A stretch of DNA of 64,000 nucleotides from Acuticoccus sp963704595 (GTDB taxonomy: Bacteria; Pseudomonadota; Alphaproteobacteria; Rhizobiales; Amorphaceae), in contig OY969922.1 of NCBI GenBank assembly GCA_963704595.1, positions 248,001-312,000 of the forward strand, written 5' to 3'. Position numbers and translations under genes: made by a program. The first letter of the stretch is position 1. Every line of letters starts with the position of its first letter. Below, in pieces: positions 33,639 through 41,923 of the stretch. The notes beneath the pieces are model-generated. The model was not told the DNA's origin. It worked only from the letters and a program-made list of their open reading frames with translations, and ran no database searches.

Positions 33639-34739
33639 CTATCGCTCACCCCAGGCCGCGACGCGCTCCACGCCGTGGACTACCGCTCGCGGAAGGTCGA
33701 AGATGAAGTAGGGATTGAGGGCGGGTAATGCGCTCGCGGCTTCGAGCCGTGCGCGCTGGTCGCCGGAAAGCTCCACGGAAAGGGCAGCGAGGTTGTCGGA
33801 GAGTTGCTCCGGCCGGCTGACGCCCAGAAGCAGCGAGCTCGTCTCGGGCCGGCCCAGAACCCATGCGAGAGCGACCTGCGCCATGGGGACGCCGAGCTCA
33901 CCCGCCACCTCGCGCACGGCATCGACGATCGTGAAGTTGTGCTCGGTGAACAACATTCCCCCGTAGGGATTGGCGCCGTTCAACCGCTCGCGCGGCTTGT
34001 CCGTCGCCGGATCCGCCGCATTCGGCACCTGCCCGCCACGCGAGGCGTCGGCGAGCTTTTCGCGGCCGTACTTGCCGGTCAGCAGGCCGCCGGCGAGCGG
34101 GCTCCACGGCATCACGCCGAGCCCGAATGCGCGGGCTGCCGGCACGATGTCGAGCTCGATCCCGCGGTCGATGAGCGACCATGCGTACTGCAGCCCGACG
34201 GGCCCCGGAAGACCGTGCGCGGACGCCAGCGTCGCGATCTTCGCCACATACCAGGACGGCGCGTTGGAGAGGCCGTAGTAAAGGATCTCGCCGCGCGCCG
34301 TAGCGTCCGCGAGGGTCCGCAGAACTTCCTCGGCGGGCGTCACCTGATCCCAAACGTGGACGAAATGAAGGTCGATCCGCTCCATGTTGAGCCGCTTCAG
34401 CGAGCCCTCGATCCCGGCGCGGATGTTGTAAGCGCTGTTGCCGCCCTGCATGGGGGTGCCTTCGCGGCGGGGGAATCCGGCTTTCGTCGCCACGACCAGG
34501 CGGTCGCGCATTCCGCTGTCGGCGAGAAAGCGGCCGAGCATCGCCTCGCTCTCTCCGCCCGAGTAGACGTCGGCCGTATCGATCAGGTTGCCGCCGGCCT
34601 CCACATAGGCGTCGAAGATGGCGCGCGCGGTCTTCTCGTCGGCGCCCCAGCGGCCGGCGCCGAAGGTCATCGTGCCGAGTGCCAGCGGACTTACGATCAG
34701 GCCGGAACGGCCGAACGTGCGATAGTCGGTCATCTGCAT
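33639..34739 (-). CDS. Aldo/keto reductase
   Basis: NADPH-dependent (beta/alpha)8-barrel reductase of 366 residues. Catalytic tetrad: Asp and Tyr in DTADVYSGG, Lys in VATKAGF, His in LHFVHVWD. The cofactor-binding region is near LLLGVSRPEQLSDN. ATG 34739 starts the family sequence MTDYRTFGRSGLIVSPLALG two codons later. It is divergent from the LysR gene by 94 bases, a usual regulator-target layout. Substrate unknown. Confidence 0.9.
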   Translation of the reverse strand: MQMTDYRTFGRSGLIVSPLALGTMTFGAGRWGADEKTARAIFDAYVEAGGNLIDTADVYSGGESEAMLGRFLADSGMRDRLVVATKAGFPRREGTPMQGGNSAYNIRAGIEGSLKRLNMERIDLHFVHVWDQVTPAEEVLRTLADATARGEILYYGLSNAPSWYVAKIATLASAHGLPGPVGLQYAWSLIDRGIELDIVPAARAFGLGVMPWSPLAGGLLTGKYGREKLADASRGGQVPNAADPATDKPRERLNGANPYGGMLFTEHNFTIVDAVREVAGELGVPMAQVALAWVLGRPETSSLLLGVSRPEQLSDNLAALSVELSGDQRARLEAASALPALNPYFIFDLPRAVVHGVERVAAWGER

Positions 34740-34833
34740 CGCGGGTTCTCCTTGCATGCCGCTCTACCTAACGGGCTGCACCGCTCCCGATTAGATGCTA
34801 TCGGTGCCATGGCCTTATGAGGGTGTCTCAGGA

Positions 34834-35745
34834 ATGGCGAGGATACCGCTCAACGATCTCGCCGCGTTCGCTGCGGTCGCGAGGAGCCGCAGCTTCACCG
34901 CCGCGGCAGCCGAAATGGGGGTTTCCCCCTCCGCCCTCAGTCACGCCATGCGCGCCCTGGAAGAGCGGGTCGGCGTGCGGCTCCTCGCGCGCTCCACCCG
35001 TTCGGTCGCCCCGACGGACGCAGGCGCGGCGCTCTTTGCGCGCCTCAGCCCGGCCCTTGCCGAAATCACCGCGGGTCTCGGCGACCTCGCGGCCTGGCGG
35101 GACGAACCCGAGGGAATTGTCAGGATCACCACGTTCCACTGGGTCGCTTCGACGTGTCTCTCGCGACGGCTGCCGGCGTTCCTCAAGGTGCACCCGGGCA
35201 TCACCGTCGAGGTGACGGTCGACGACGGGTTCCGGGACATCGTAGCCGGCGGCTTCGATGCCGGCGTGCGCTTCGGCGATGACGTCGAGAAGGACATGAT
35301 CGCGGTGCCGCTGGGCCCGCCGCTGCGCCACCTCGTCGTCGCGACGCCGCACTACTGGAACCGGAACGGCCGTCCCTCGCACCCCCGTGATCTCGCCGGT
35401 CACCGCTGCGTCGCCTACATCAACATCAGCGACGGCAGCGTCGCCCCCTGGGACTTCGAGAGGGACGGCAGGCCCCTCAGGCAACGGGTCGACGGCCCGC
35501 TCGTGTGCAACTCCTCCGACCTTGCCCTTGCCCTCGTGCGTTCGGGTGATTGTGTCAGCCTGCACATGGAGGAGGACGTGGCGGAGGACCTTGCCTCAGG
35601 CGCACTCGAGGCGGCCCTCATGGACTGGACGCCCCACTTCGACGGTGTCGTCCTCTACCACCCGAGCCGCCGACAGACGCCGCCGGCCCTCAGGGCGATG
35701 ATAGACTTCTTCAAGAACGAAGGCCGGCCCGAACGGCCGGCCTGA
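34834..35745 (+). CDS. LysR-family transcriptional regulator
   Basis: Regulator of 303 residues. The winged helix-turn-helix is at about 3-60 (LNDLAAFAAVARSRSFTAAA, GVSPSALSHAMRALEERVGV) and the substrate-binding domain follows. It probably controls the divergent aldo/keto reductase gene. The end of the gene forms a GC-rich hairpin (35721-35743) without a T run, which may help termination. Last intact gene of the island before attR. Confidence 0.9.
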   Translation: MARIPLNDLAAFAAVARSRSFTAAAAEMGVSPSALSHAMRALEERVGVRLLARSTRSVAPTDAGAALFARLSPALAEITAGLGDLAAWRDEPEGIVRITTFHWVASTCLSRRLPAFLKVHPGITVEVTVDDGFRDIVAGGFDAGVRFGDDVEKDMIAVPLGPPLRHLVVATPHYWNRNGRPSHPRDLAGHRCVAYINISDGSVAPWDFERDGRPLRQRVDGPLVCNSSDLALALVRSGDCVSLHMEEDVAEDLASGALEAALMDWTPHFDGVVLYHPSRRQTPPALRAMIDFFKNEGRPERPA

Positions 35746-36058
35746 CCATTCCATAACCTCCCGTTACCCGACTGAAGTCAGACGCATCGCCCTTCGCAGC
35801 GTCTCGAGCCCCAAGATCCTGCTTCGGTCGCGGCGCTATTGACGTAGAACGACCGGACATGGCCTTTCACCACAAACGCCACATTCGTCGCGATGACCGC
35901 AGGCCCGTTAATATCCGCGGGCAAGGCACCCGTGCTTGAGCGTGGAGATCCGGGAACGTCCAGCGGAAGCCGCGGAGGCTGTTGGTATATTTGTTGGTAC
36001 AACAGGGGAATGTCCCGCCTTATGTACAGCGAAATCAATTAACTAGATTGATACATCC
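35746..36058. other. Right end of the island, no gene recognised
   Basis: No convincing gene. A minus-strand open frame (35778-36038) lacks a ribosome binding site and family resemblance. The repeated TGTTGGTA element lies at 35980-35999. Confidence 0.45.
35980..35999 (+). promoter_or_regulatory. Putative integrase arm site, right
   Basis: Differs in one base from 8982-9001 near the integrase and stands in the same orientation, 60 bases inside attR. Two TGTTGGTA half sites. It fits a right-hand arm site. Confidence 0.5.
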
Positions 36059-36091
36059 AGTCCCTTCTGCGGCACCAGCCCTCTTTCCTGC
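36059..36091 (+). other. attR site
   Basis: Right copy of the tRNA-Thr 3' end with the CCA and 14 further bases; 32 of 33 bases match attL. No other part of a tRNA is present, so this is not a second gene. Similarity continues loosely (TTCAGGAC) past the core. Confidence 0.85.
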
Positions 36092-36134
36092 ATTCAGGAC
36101 CATCCTGCCGCACCACGGCGGCGGCGAAACCGCG

Positions 36135-36551
36135 TCAGTAGGGATGCGTGTCGTGCTCGCGTCTTTCCCGGAGCTGGGTGAAGAAGCCTTCGACCTCGTC
36201 GGCGGACGTCCTTTCGACGATGCCGTCGTCCACCGCCTCACGTGACCAGATCCACGAGACTGCGGGGTCGTGCAGCATCGCCCATTCGCCGAACATCCGT
36301 TCGGAGTCGCTGCGGGAAACATGCACCTTCATCTCGACGTGGCGGTCGTCGCGGCCGATCCGTTCGACGGTGTCGGTCACGGCCGCCTCGGGGCCTTCGA
36401 GGAACTGCATGTACATGTTGTGCCGGCAGATGAGGGCGCCGGTGATGCCGTCGCGCTCGTTGAGGCGGCGGGCATCCATCAGGATGCCGTCGAGGATGGT
36501 CTGATCGAAACCGAAGGGACGCGAAGTGTAGATGACGCGGTAGAGGCTCAT
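36135..36551 (-). CDS. BLUF-domain blue-light sensor
   Basis: Flavin-binding photoreceptor of 138 residues, BLUF domain with a short C-terminal helix region. The key residues are present: Tyr in RVIYTSR, Asn in RRLNERDGITGAL and Gln in YMQFLEG, which form the light-switch hydrogen-bond network around FAD. The start at 36551 gives the usual N-terminus MSLYRVIYTSR. First chromosomal gene after attR. It is divergent from a GGDEF protein, which is a plausible partner for light control of cyclic di-GMP. Confidence 0.9.
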   Translation of the reverse strand: MSLYRVIYTSRPFGFDQTILDGILMDARRLNERDGITGALICRHNMYMQFLEGPEAAVTDTVERIGRDDRHVEMKVHVSRSDSERMFGEWAMLHDPAVSWIWSREAVDDGIVERTSADEVEGFFTQLRERREHDTHPY

Positions 36552-36763
36552 GTGCGCACCCTTTTGCTGCCGGAGAGCATGCTGGCCCATTTCGCGGCGC
36601 GATGCACGGAGCAAGTTGTGGCCGCCGGAACGCAACGGCGCAAACCCGCCGCGCCAGTCTTGACGGTCGACCGTGCGCCCGCCATGAATCTGTTTCCATT
36701 GCGGCAATCCGCGCCTGCCCTGTCCGGCTGTCGACCAGGACAGGACGCCGGACCGGCGAGAAC

Positions 36764-38041
36764 ATGAAGGCCGTTCTTCGGGCGGGACGATCCAGATTCC
36801 GCATACATTCAATGGCAGGTGAATTCGCTACAATCCTCGCGCAGGTCGGGCTCTATTATGGAGTGATGCTGGCGCTGTTCCGCTTTCGGCGCCGTCTCGG
36901 TGTCGGCACGTTCTTCTGTGCACTCTGCGCGCTGACCTTTGCCGAAACCTACCTTGCGATGAGCGTCTTCGTCACGGCGGGGCCGATCGTCTACACGCCG
37001 GGCTCGGTCCTGCTGTTTGCCGGAAAGCTGCCACTCCTCCTCCTCGCCTATATCCGCGAGGATGCTGAAACGGTGCGCCAGCCGATCTACGGCCTCCTCA
37101 TCGGCAATCTCCTCATCGTCGGCCTGCTGGTCCTCATCAGCGCCCAGCCGCCGCCGCCAGGCGCCGAGGTCGCCTCGGCGATGAAGCTCATCGCGAGCTC
37201 GGCCTGGCTCTCGGTGTGGGGCACCTTCCTCCTGTTCGTGGACTGCATCGCCACGATCCTTCTCTACGAGCGGTTTTCGCGCAGCCCCGCCCTGCCGCTC
37301 TACCCGCGCCTCTTTGTGACCACCGGCCTCGTCCTCGCGGTCGATCACATCGCCTTCTTCGCGGTTCTGGACGTCTATTTCGGCGTCCCGATCTCGGCGG
37401 GGCTCGGCGGGCTGATCGGCAAGATGGTCGCCGCCGCGGTGTTTTGCGCGTTGCTGTGGGCGTACCTGCGCTTCGGCGAGCGGGGCCGAGCGGACAGCAC
37501 CCACTCGATCACCGACGTCTTCAACGTGCTCACCTACCGGCAGCGCTACGAGGCGCTCGACGTGGAAAGCCGGATCGACGTCCTGACCGGGGCCCGCAAC
37601 CGGCTCGCCCTGCGCGACGAGGGCGAGCGGCACGTCGCCAACGCACTGACGAACGGCTTCCCGCTCGGGCTCCTCGTCGTCGACCTCGACCACTTCAAGG
37701 CCGTCAACGACCGCTACGGCCACTTCGTCGGCGACATGGCGCTGCGTTTCTTTGCGGACCTGATGAAGGACACCCTGCGCAGCACCGACCCCGTCTACCG
37801 CATCGGCGGTGACGAATTCCTCGTCCTGCTGCCGCGCTGTGCCGAGGACTCGGCTGAAGTCGTCGCCGAGACCATCCTGGAGGCCACCCGCGGCGCACGG
37901 ATGAAGATGGCGCCTTACCAGCTCTCCGTAAGCGTCGGGTGGGCAGACCTCGGCCTGGACGGCCGGTCGCTGGAAGCGCTGACGGTGGAGGCCGACAGGC
38001 GCCTTTACGACGCGAAGGGATGTCGCGGCGACGCGGAATAG
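36764..38041 (+). CDS. Membrane-bound diguanylate cyclase (GGDEF)
   Basis: Protein of 425 residues. The N-terminal half has six or seven TM helices (about 22-240) and no clear sensor motif. The C-terminal GGDEF domain (about 270-420) carries RIDVLTGARNRLAL, VVDLDHFKAVNDRYGH and an intact YRIGGDEFLVLL active site, so it should make cyclic di-GMP. There is no RxxD inhibitory site five residues before GGDEF. ATG 36764 has a weak ribosome binding site; 36812 is an alternative. Convergent with the amidohydrolase gene, eight bases apart. Confidence 0.88.
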   Translation: MKAVLRAGRSRFRIHSMAGEFATILAQVGLYYGVMLALFRFRRRLGVGTFFCALCALTFAETYLAMSVFVTAGPIVYTPGSVLLFAGKLPLLLLAYIREDAETVRQPIYGLLIGNLLIVGLLVLISAQPPPPGAEVASAMKLIASSAWLSVWGTFLLFVDCIATILLYERFSRSPALPLYPRLFVTTGLVLAVDHIAFFAVLDVYFGVPISAGLGGLIGKMVAAAVFCALLWAYLRFGERGRADSTHSITDVFNVLTYRQRYEALDVESRIDVLTGARNRLALRDEGERHVANALTNGFPLGLLVVDLDHFKAVNDRYGHFVGDMALRFFADLMKDTLRSTDPVYRIGGDEFLVLLPRCAEDSAEVVAETILEATRGARMKMAPYQLSVSVGWADLGLDGRSLEALTVEADRRLYDAKGCRGDAE

Positions 38042-38049
38042 GCCGCCGG

Positions 38050-39411
38050 TCAGCGGCGCCTTCTGCGCATCGCCTCCGCGATCGCCCGCGCTCCCTCGAC
38101 GTCGAGTGTCGAAAATGCGCCGTCCGCGTAGAGCGTGCGGCCAGCGACGAGGACGCGGCGGACGGAGCGCCCCCGCTCGGCGAAGACGAGCTGCTCGCGA
38201 AGGTCGTTCGGCGGCGACAAGGCTGCGCCGCTCCGGTCGTAGAAGACGAGATCCGCCCACGCGCCGGGACGGATGGCGCCGGTTTCGCCGCGTTCCATCA
38301 GCGCCGCGGCGCCGCCCTCCGTCGCCATCGCCAGAGCGTCGCGCGCGGTCGGCCAGCGGGACCGCTCCAGCGTGCCGGTGGCGCGCTGCATGAGGAGGGC
38401 GAGGGCCATCGTCTCGTGGATGTCGAGCGTGTCGTTGGTGGCGGCGCCGTCGGTGCCGAGGGCGACGGTGCAGCCGGCTTCCAACATGGCGGCGAGCGGC
38501 ATGAGGCCGACGCCGAGCTTGGCGTTGCTGTGCGGGTTGTGGACCACCACAGCGCCGGCGTCGGCGAAGCGGGCGATGTCGCCCTCGTCGCACCACACGC
38601 AATGCGCAAAGCTCGTCCGGTGCGACAGCGCGCCGAGCCGCTGCAACCGCTCGACCGGGGTGATGCCGCGTGATGCGAGCGATGCCTCGCGCTGGACACG
38701 GGTTTCGAGGAGATGGGCGTGAAAGCCGGTCCCGTGCCGTTCGGCGAGAGCGTGCGCGCCGGCGAGCAGCGCGTCGCTGCACCGCTCGGAGTTGGAGGGG
38801 CCGGGATAGACCTTGATGCCGGCGTCCGGCCGGTGCCAGCGGTGGATGGCCTCGTCGCACAGGGCGAGGAGATCGGCGGCGGGCATCGGCTTCAGCGGGC
38901 TTTCCCCCGATGCGTACCCACCGTCGCCGATGTCGCCATAGGCACCGTCGAAGATGCGCAGCGCCATGGCGGCACGCATCCCGCTCTGCTGCCACGCGGC
39001 GGCGATGGGCGCGATGCCCTCCAGCGTGGCGTTCTGTTCGGGCACATGGTCGACGGCGCCGGTGATGCCGTGGCGCAGCATGTCGGCCGCGCCGAGGGTG
39101 GTGACGGCCTCGATCTCTTCCGCGGAGCGGCCGAAGGTATTGGCCTGGTTGGTCCACATGAAGGTCGGGTGGTCCATCCGGTCCGTCGTGCCGCGCGTTG
39201 CCGACAGGGTGGAGTGGGTGTGGGCGTTGACGAGGCCGGGCGCGACGAGCTCGCCGGATGCGTCGATCACCGCTTCGCCGGCGACGGGCTCCAGCGGCGT
39301 GTCGCTGACGGCCGAGAGGCGGCCCGCCGCGATGCGCAGCCAGACCGGAACGGCGCGGCCGGCGGCGTCGATCAGGCAGGCGCCGTCGATGCGGGTAGTG
39401 GCGGCGGTCAC
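38050..39411 (-). CDS. Amidohydrolase (chlorohydrolase/deaminase type)
   Basis: Metal-dependent hydrolase of 453 residues in the ATZ/TRZ-SSN-MTA deaminase group. Metal ligands: HxH in NAHTHST, His in FHAHLLET, His in SFAHCVWCDE with following Glu, and Asp in LGTDGAATND. The N- and C-terminal beta-sandwich parts are complete (PGAWADLVFYD). It would deaminate or dechlorinate a heterocycle or hydrolyse a guanidino compound. It is divergent from a molybdenum hydroxylase gene by 151 bases; together they may degrade a purine-like compound, an inference. Confidence 0.88.
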   Translation of the reverse strand: MTAATTRIDGACLIDAAGRAVPVWLRIAAGRLSAVSDTPLEPVAGEAVIDASGELVAPGLVNAHTHSTLSATRGTTDRMDHPTFMWTNQANTFGRSAEEIEAVTTLGAADMLRHGITGAVDHVPEQNATLEGIAPIAAAWQQSGMRAAMALRIFDGAYGDIGDGGYASGESPLKPMPAADLLALCDEAIHRWHRPDAGIKVYPGPSNSERCSDALLAGAHALAERHGTGFHAHLLETRVQREASLASRGITPVERLQRLGALSHRTSFAHCVWCDEGDIARFADAGAVVVHNPHSNAKLGVGLMPLAAMLEAGCTVALGTDGAATNDTLDIHETMALALLMQRATGTLERSRWPTARDALAMATEGGAAALMERGETGAIRPGAWADLVFYDRSGAALSPPNDLREQLVFAERGRSVRRVLVAGRTLYADGAFSTLDVEGARAIAEAMRRRRR

Positions 39412-39562
39412 GGGTAGATGAGGTTCGGCAGGGCGAGGCTCAGCCTTTTACGTGTCGGTCTCCAGCATGCATGCAATGATCACCGGCATCGCGCGGCAAG
39501 GCTTGTGCCAGCGGCTGCGGGCTGCCAGTCGACAGAAATGCAATCCGGAACTCGATAAACGC

Positions 39563-41911
39563 ATGGACACCGCAGACAACATACGGTCCGCCCCGCTGGG
39601 CCGCTCGATGCCCAATATCCGCTGGGACAGGCTCCTGCGCGGCAGGGGCCGCTTCGTCGCCAACGTGCGGCAGCCGGACCTACTCCATGCCGCTTTCGTG
39701 CGCTCCACGGAGGCCCACGGAACCATCGACGGGATCGAGACCGACGCCGCGCGTGCCTCGGCCGGGGTGGTCGCGGTCTTCATCGCGCAGGACTTCGACG
39801 GGTTGTGCGCGCCGTGGCGGGCGGCCCACGGCGCATTCCCGGAGGCCCGCGTGCCCGGCGAACTCCCGCTGGCGCACGGCACGGTGCGCTACGTGGGCGA
39901 GCCGGTCGCGATGGTGGTCGCCGAAGCGGCGGATGCGGCGCGCGATGCCGCCGATCTCGTCGCGGTGTCGATCGGCTCGCTGGCGCCCTCCGTCGGCGCA
40001 GAGGCCGCGCTCGGCGATGGCGCGGCGGCGTTGCACCCCGGCCTCGCCGGCGGCGGCCCCGCCAACCTCCATGCCCGTCTCGGGCGGGACACGAAGGCGG
40101 CGCCCGGAGTCACGCGCCACACCGTCACCCTGTCGCTCGCGCGGATCGCGCCGCAACCGATGGAAACCCGCGCGCTGATTGCCGACTACGACGCGGTGGA
40201 AGGGACGCTCACCGTGCGCCAGTCGCACCAGCATCCGCACCAGATGCAGGATGTCTATTCCCGCCTGCTCGACATCCCCGAACACAGGGTGCGGGTGATC
40301 TGCGAAGACGTCGGCGGTGCCTTCGGTCTCAAGCAGCAGCTCCACAAGGACGAGATGGCGACCGTGTGCGCGTCAGTGCGGCTCGGCCGTGCGGTTCGCT
40401 TCGTCGCCACGCGCAGCGAAAGCCTCGTCAGCGATGCGCAGGCGCGCGACCATCGGCTGACCGGGCACGTCGCGGTCGACGAAGCCGGCCGGATCGCCTC
40501 GCTGGCGCTCGAGGACCTTTGCGGCATCGGCGCCTTCGGCCTCTATCCGCGCACGAGCTTCGGCGAGGCGGGGCAGGCCCAGCGCGTCTTCGGCGCGCCG
40601 TACGCGGTCCCGTCGGTCGCGGTGGAGGCGCGCCTCGCGTTCCAGAACCGCCCGCCGCTCGGGCACTATCGCGGTGTCGGCCACCCGGTCGCCTGCCTCA
40701 TCACCGAGGCGCTGATGGACAGGGCGGCCCGCGCACGCGGCGAGGACCCGATCGCATTCCGCCTCCGCCATCTCCACGACCTTTCCGCCGGGCCGGTGAC
40801 GACGCCGGGCGGCATCGAGATCGAGCGCTACCGGATGGCCGAATGCCTCGAAGCGCTGGCGGCCCGCCTCGCCGGGCGTCCGGCGGTGGCCGACGGCCGC
40901 CTGCGCGGTATCGGCGTCGCCTGCCTCCTGGAGCTGACCGCCAACGGTCCGCGTTATTATGGCGATGGCGGTGTGCACATCGCCTGCACGGAGACGGCGG
41001 TCCTGCGGATGGAGCCGTCGGGGGTGGTGCGGCTCGCCACCGGCCATACCGACCAGGGCCAGGGCGCCGACCAGATGCTGGCGCAGGTGGTGGCCGACAG
41101 GCTGGGGATCGAGCCCGGCGATGTCGCCGTCACGTCGGGCGACAGCGCCAACACGCCTTATGGCGGCGGTGCGTTCGGGTCGCGGGGCACGGCGGTCGGC
41201 GGCAAGGCGGCGCGGGACGCGGCGTCCGCTCTCGCGGCGCGCCTTATCGCGACCGCCGCGCTCCTCCACCAGCGCGATGCCGCCGAGCTTGCGCTGGCCG
41301 GTGGCAACGTTGTCGCCGCCGATGGGTCGGCCCTGATGTCGCTCAAGGAACTTGCGAACCTCTGCCATTTCAAGCCGCACCTCCTGCCCGGCGGGCACGA
41401 GGCCGGTCTCACCGTCGTCGGCCGCCACGTTCCGGCACCCGACGCGATGAACGCCGCAGCCGCCTTCGCCGCAGCGGTCGCGATCGACACGGACACGGGC
41501 GTGGTCGAGGTCGAGCGCCTGCTGGTCGCCCATGACGGTGGCACGATCGTCAACCCGGCGGGCGTCGCTGCGCAGATGATGGGCGGCGCGACGCAGGGCC
41601 TCGGCCAGGCGCTGCACGAGGCGATCCGCATGGACGCCGCCGGCCAGCCGCTGACCGGGTCGTTCATGGACTACGCGATGCCGCGGGCGGACATGGTGCC
41701 CCCGATCGAGTTCATCCACCTGCCGCCCCTTCCGGGGGACGACTTCGCGCCGCACGGCGTCGGCGAGGCCGGCGCATCGGGGGCGCCGGCGGCGATCCTC
41801 GGCGCGATCAACGATGCGCTGGCGGGGATCGGCGCGGAGGTGAGCGAACTCCCGGCCACGCCGCTGGTGGTGTGGAACGCGATCAGGGCCGCCGTGCCGC
41901 CGCAGGGCTGA
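39563..41911 (+). CDS. Xanthine dehydrogenase-family molybdenum-binding subunit
   Basis: Large subunit of a molybdenum hydroxylase, 782 residues. It has the N-terminal aldehyde oxidase a/b hammerhead (LLRGRGRFVANVRQPDLLHAAFVRS) and the Mo-cofactor regions VGGAFGLKQQLHKDEM, GHTDQGQGADQM and GGGAFGSRGTAVGG. The catalytic Glu is in HGVGEAGASGAPAA. The FAD and 2Fe-2S subunits that normally accompany it are not adjacent, so partners must come from elsewhere or the gene works as a lone copy. ATG 39563 starts just before the conserved domain. Substrate unknown. Confidence 0.88.
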   Translation: MDTADNIRSAPLGRSMPNIRWDRLLRGRGRFVANVRQPDLLHAAFVRSTEAHGTIDGIETDAARASAGVVAVFIAQDFDGLCAPWRAAHGAFPEARVPGELPLAHGTVRYVGEPVAMVVAEAADAARDAADLVAVSIGSLAPSVGAEAALGDGAAALHPGLAGGGPANLHARLGRDTKAAPGVTRHTVTLSLARIAPQPMETRALIADYDAVEGTLTVRQSHQHPHQMQDVYSRLLDIPEHRVRVICEDVGGAFGLKQQLHKDEMATVCASVRLGRAVRFVATRSESLVSDAQARDHRLTGHVAVDEAGRIASLALEDLCGIGAFGLYPRTSFGEAGQAQRVFGAPYAVPSVAVEARLAFQNRPPLGHYRGVGHPVACLITEALMDRAARARGEDPIAFRLRHLHDLSAGPVTTPGGIEIERYRMAECLEALAARLAGRPAVADGRLRGIGVACLLELTANGPRYYGDGGVHIACTETAVLRMEPSGVVRLATGHTDQGQGADQMLAQVVADRLGIEPGDVAVTSGDSANTPYGGGAFGSRGTAVGGKAARDAASALAARLIATAALLHQRDAAELALAGGNVVAADGSALMSLKELANLCHFKPHLLPGGHEAGLTVVGRHVPAPDAMNAAAAFAAAVAIDTDTGVVEVERLLVAHDGGTIVNPAGVAAQMMGGATQGLGQALHEAIRMDAAGQPLTGSFMDYAMPRADMVPPIEFIHLPPLPGDDFAPHGVGEAGASGAPAAILGAINDALAGIGAEVSELPATPLVVWNAIRAAVPPQG

Positions 41912-41923
41912 ACGCGGCGGGCT

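Larger units (their letters stand above)
8853..36091. mobile_element. tRNA-Thr-integrated genomic island (about 27.2 kb)
   Basis: The island lies between a 33-base direct repeat (one mismatch) formed by the 3' end of tRNA-Thr at 8853-8885 and a copy at 36059-36091. A tyrosine integrase sits right after attL, and near-identical 20-base putative arm sites are found near both ends (8982-9001 and 35980-35999). Cargo: three IS5-type elements, a GMC dehydrogenase/cytochrome operon, a caa3 oxidase operon, sensory and regulatory genes, redox enzymes, a decayed P450 and epimerase, an aldo/keto reductase and a LysR regulator. I see no conjugation or replication genes, so it is at most mobilisable. Confidence 0.85.

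Noticed and set aside
35778..36038. Minus-strand open frame of 86 codons at the right end of the island
   Set aside because: No ribosome binding site, no family resemblance, and it runs across the putative arm site.
36059..36091. A second tRNA gene at attR
   Set aside because: Only the 3' part (T-arm end, acceptor strand and CCA) is present; there is no D-arm or anticodon arm.
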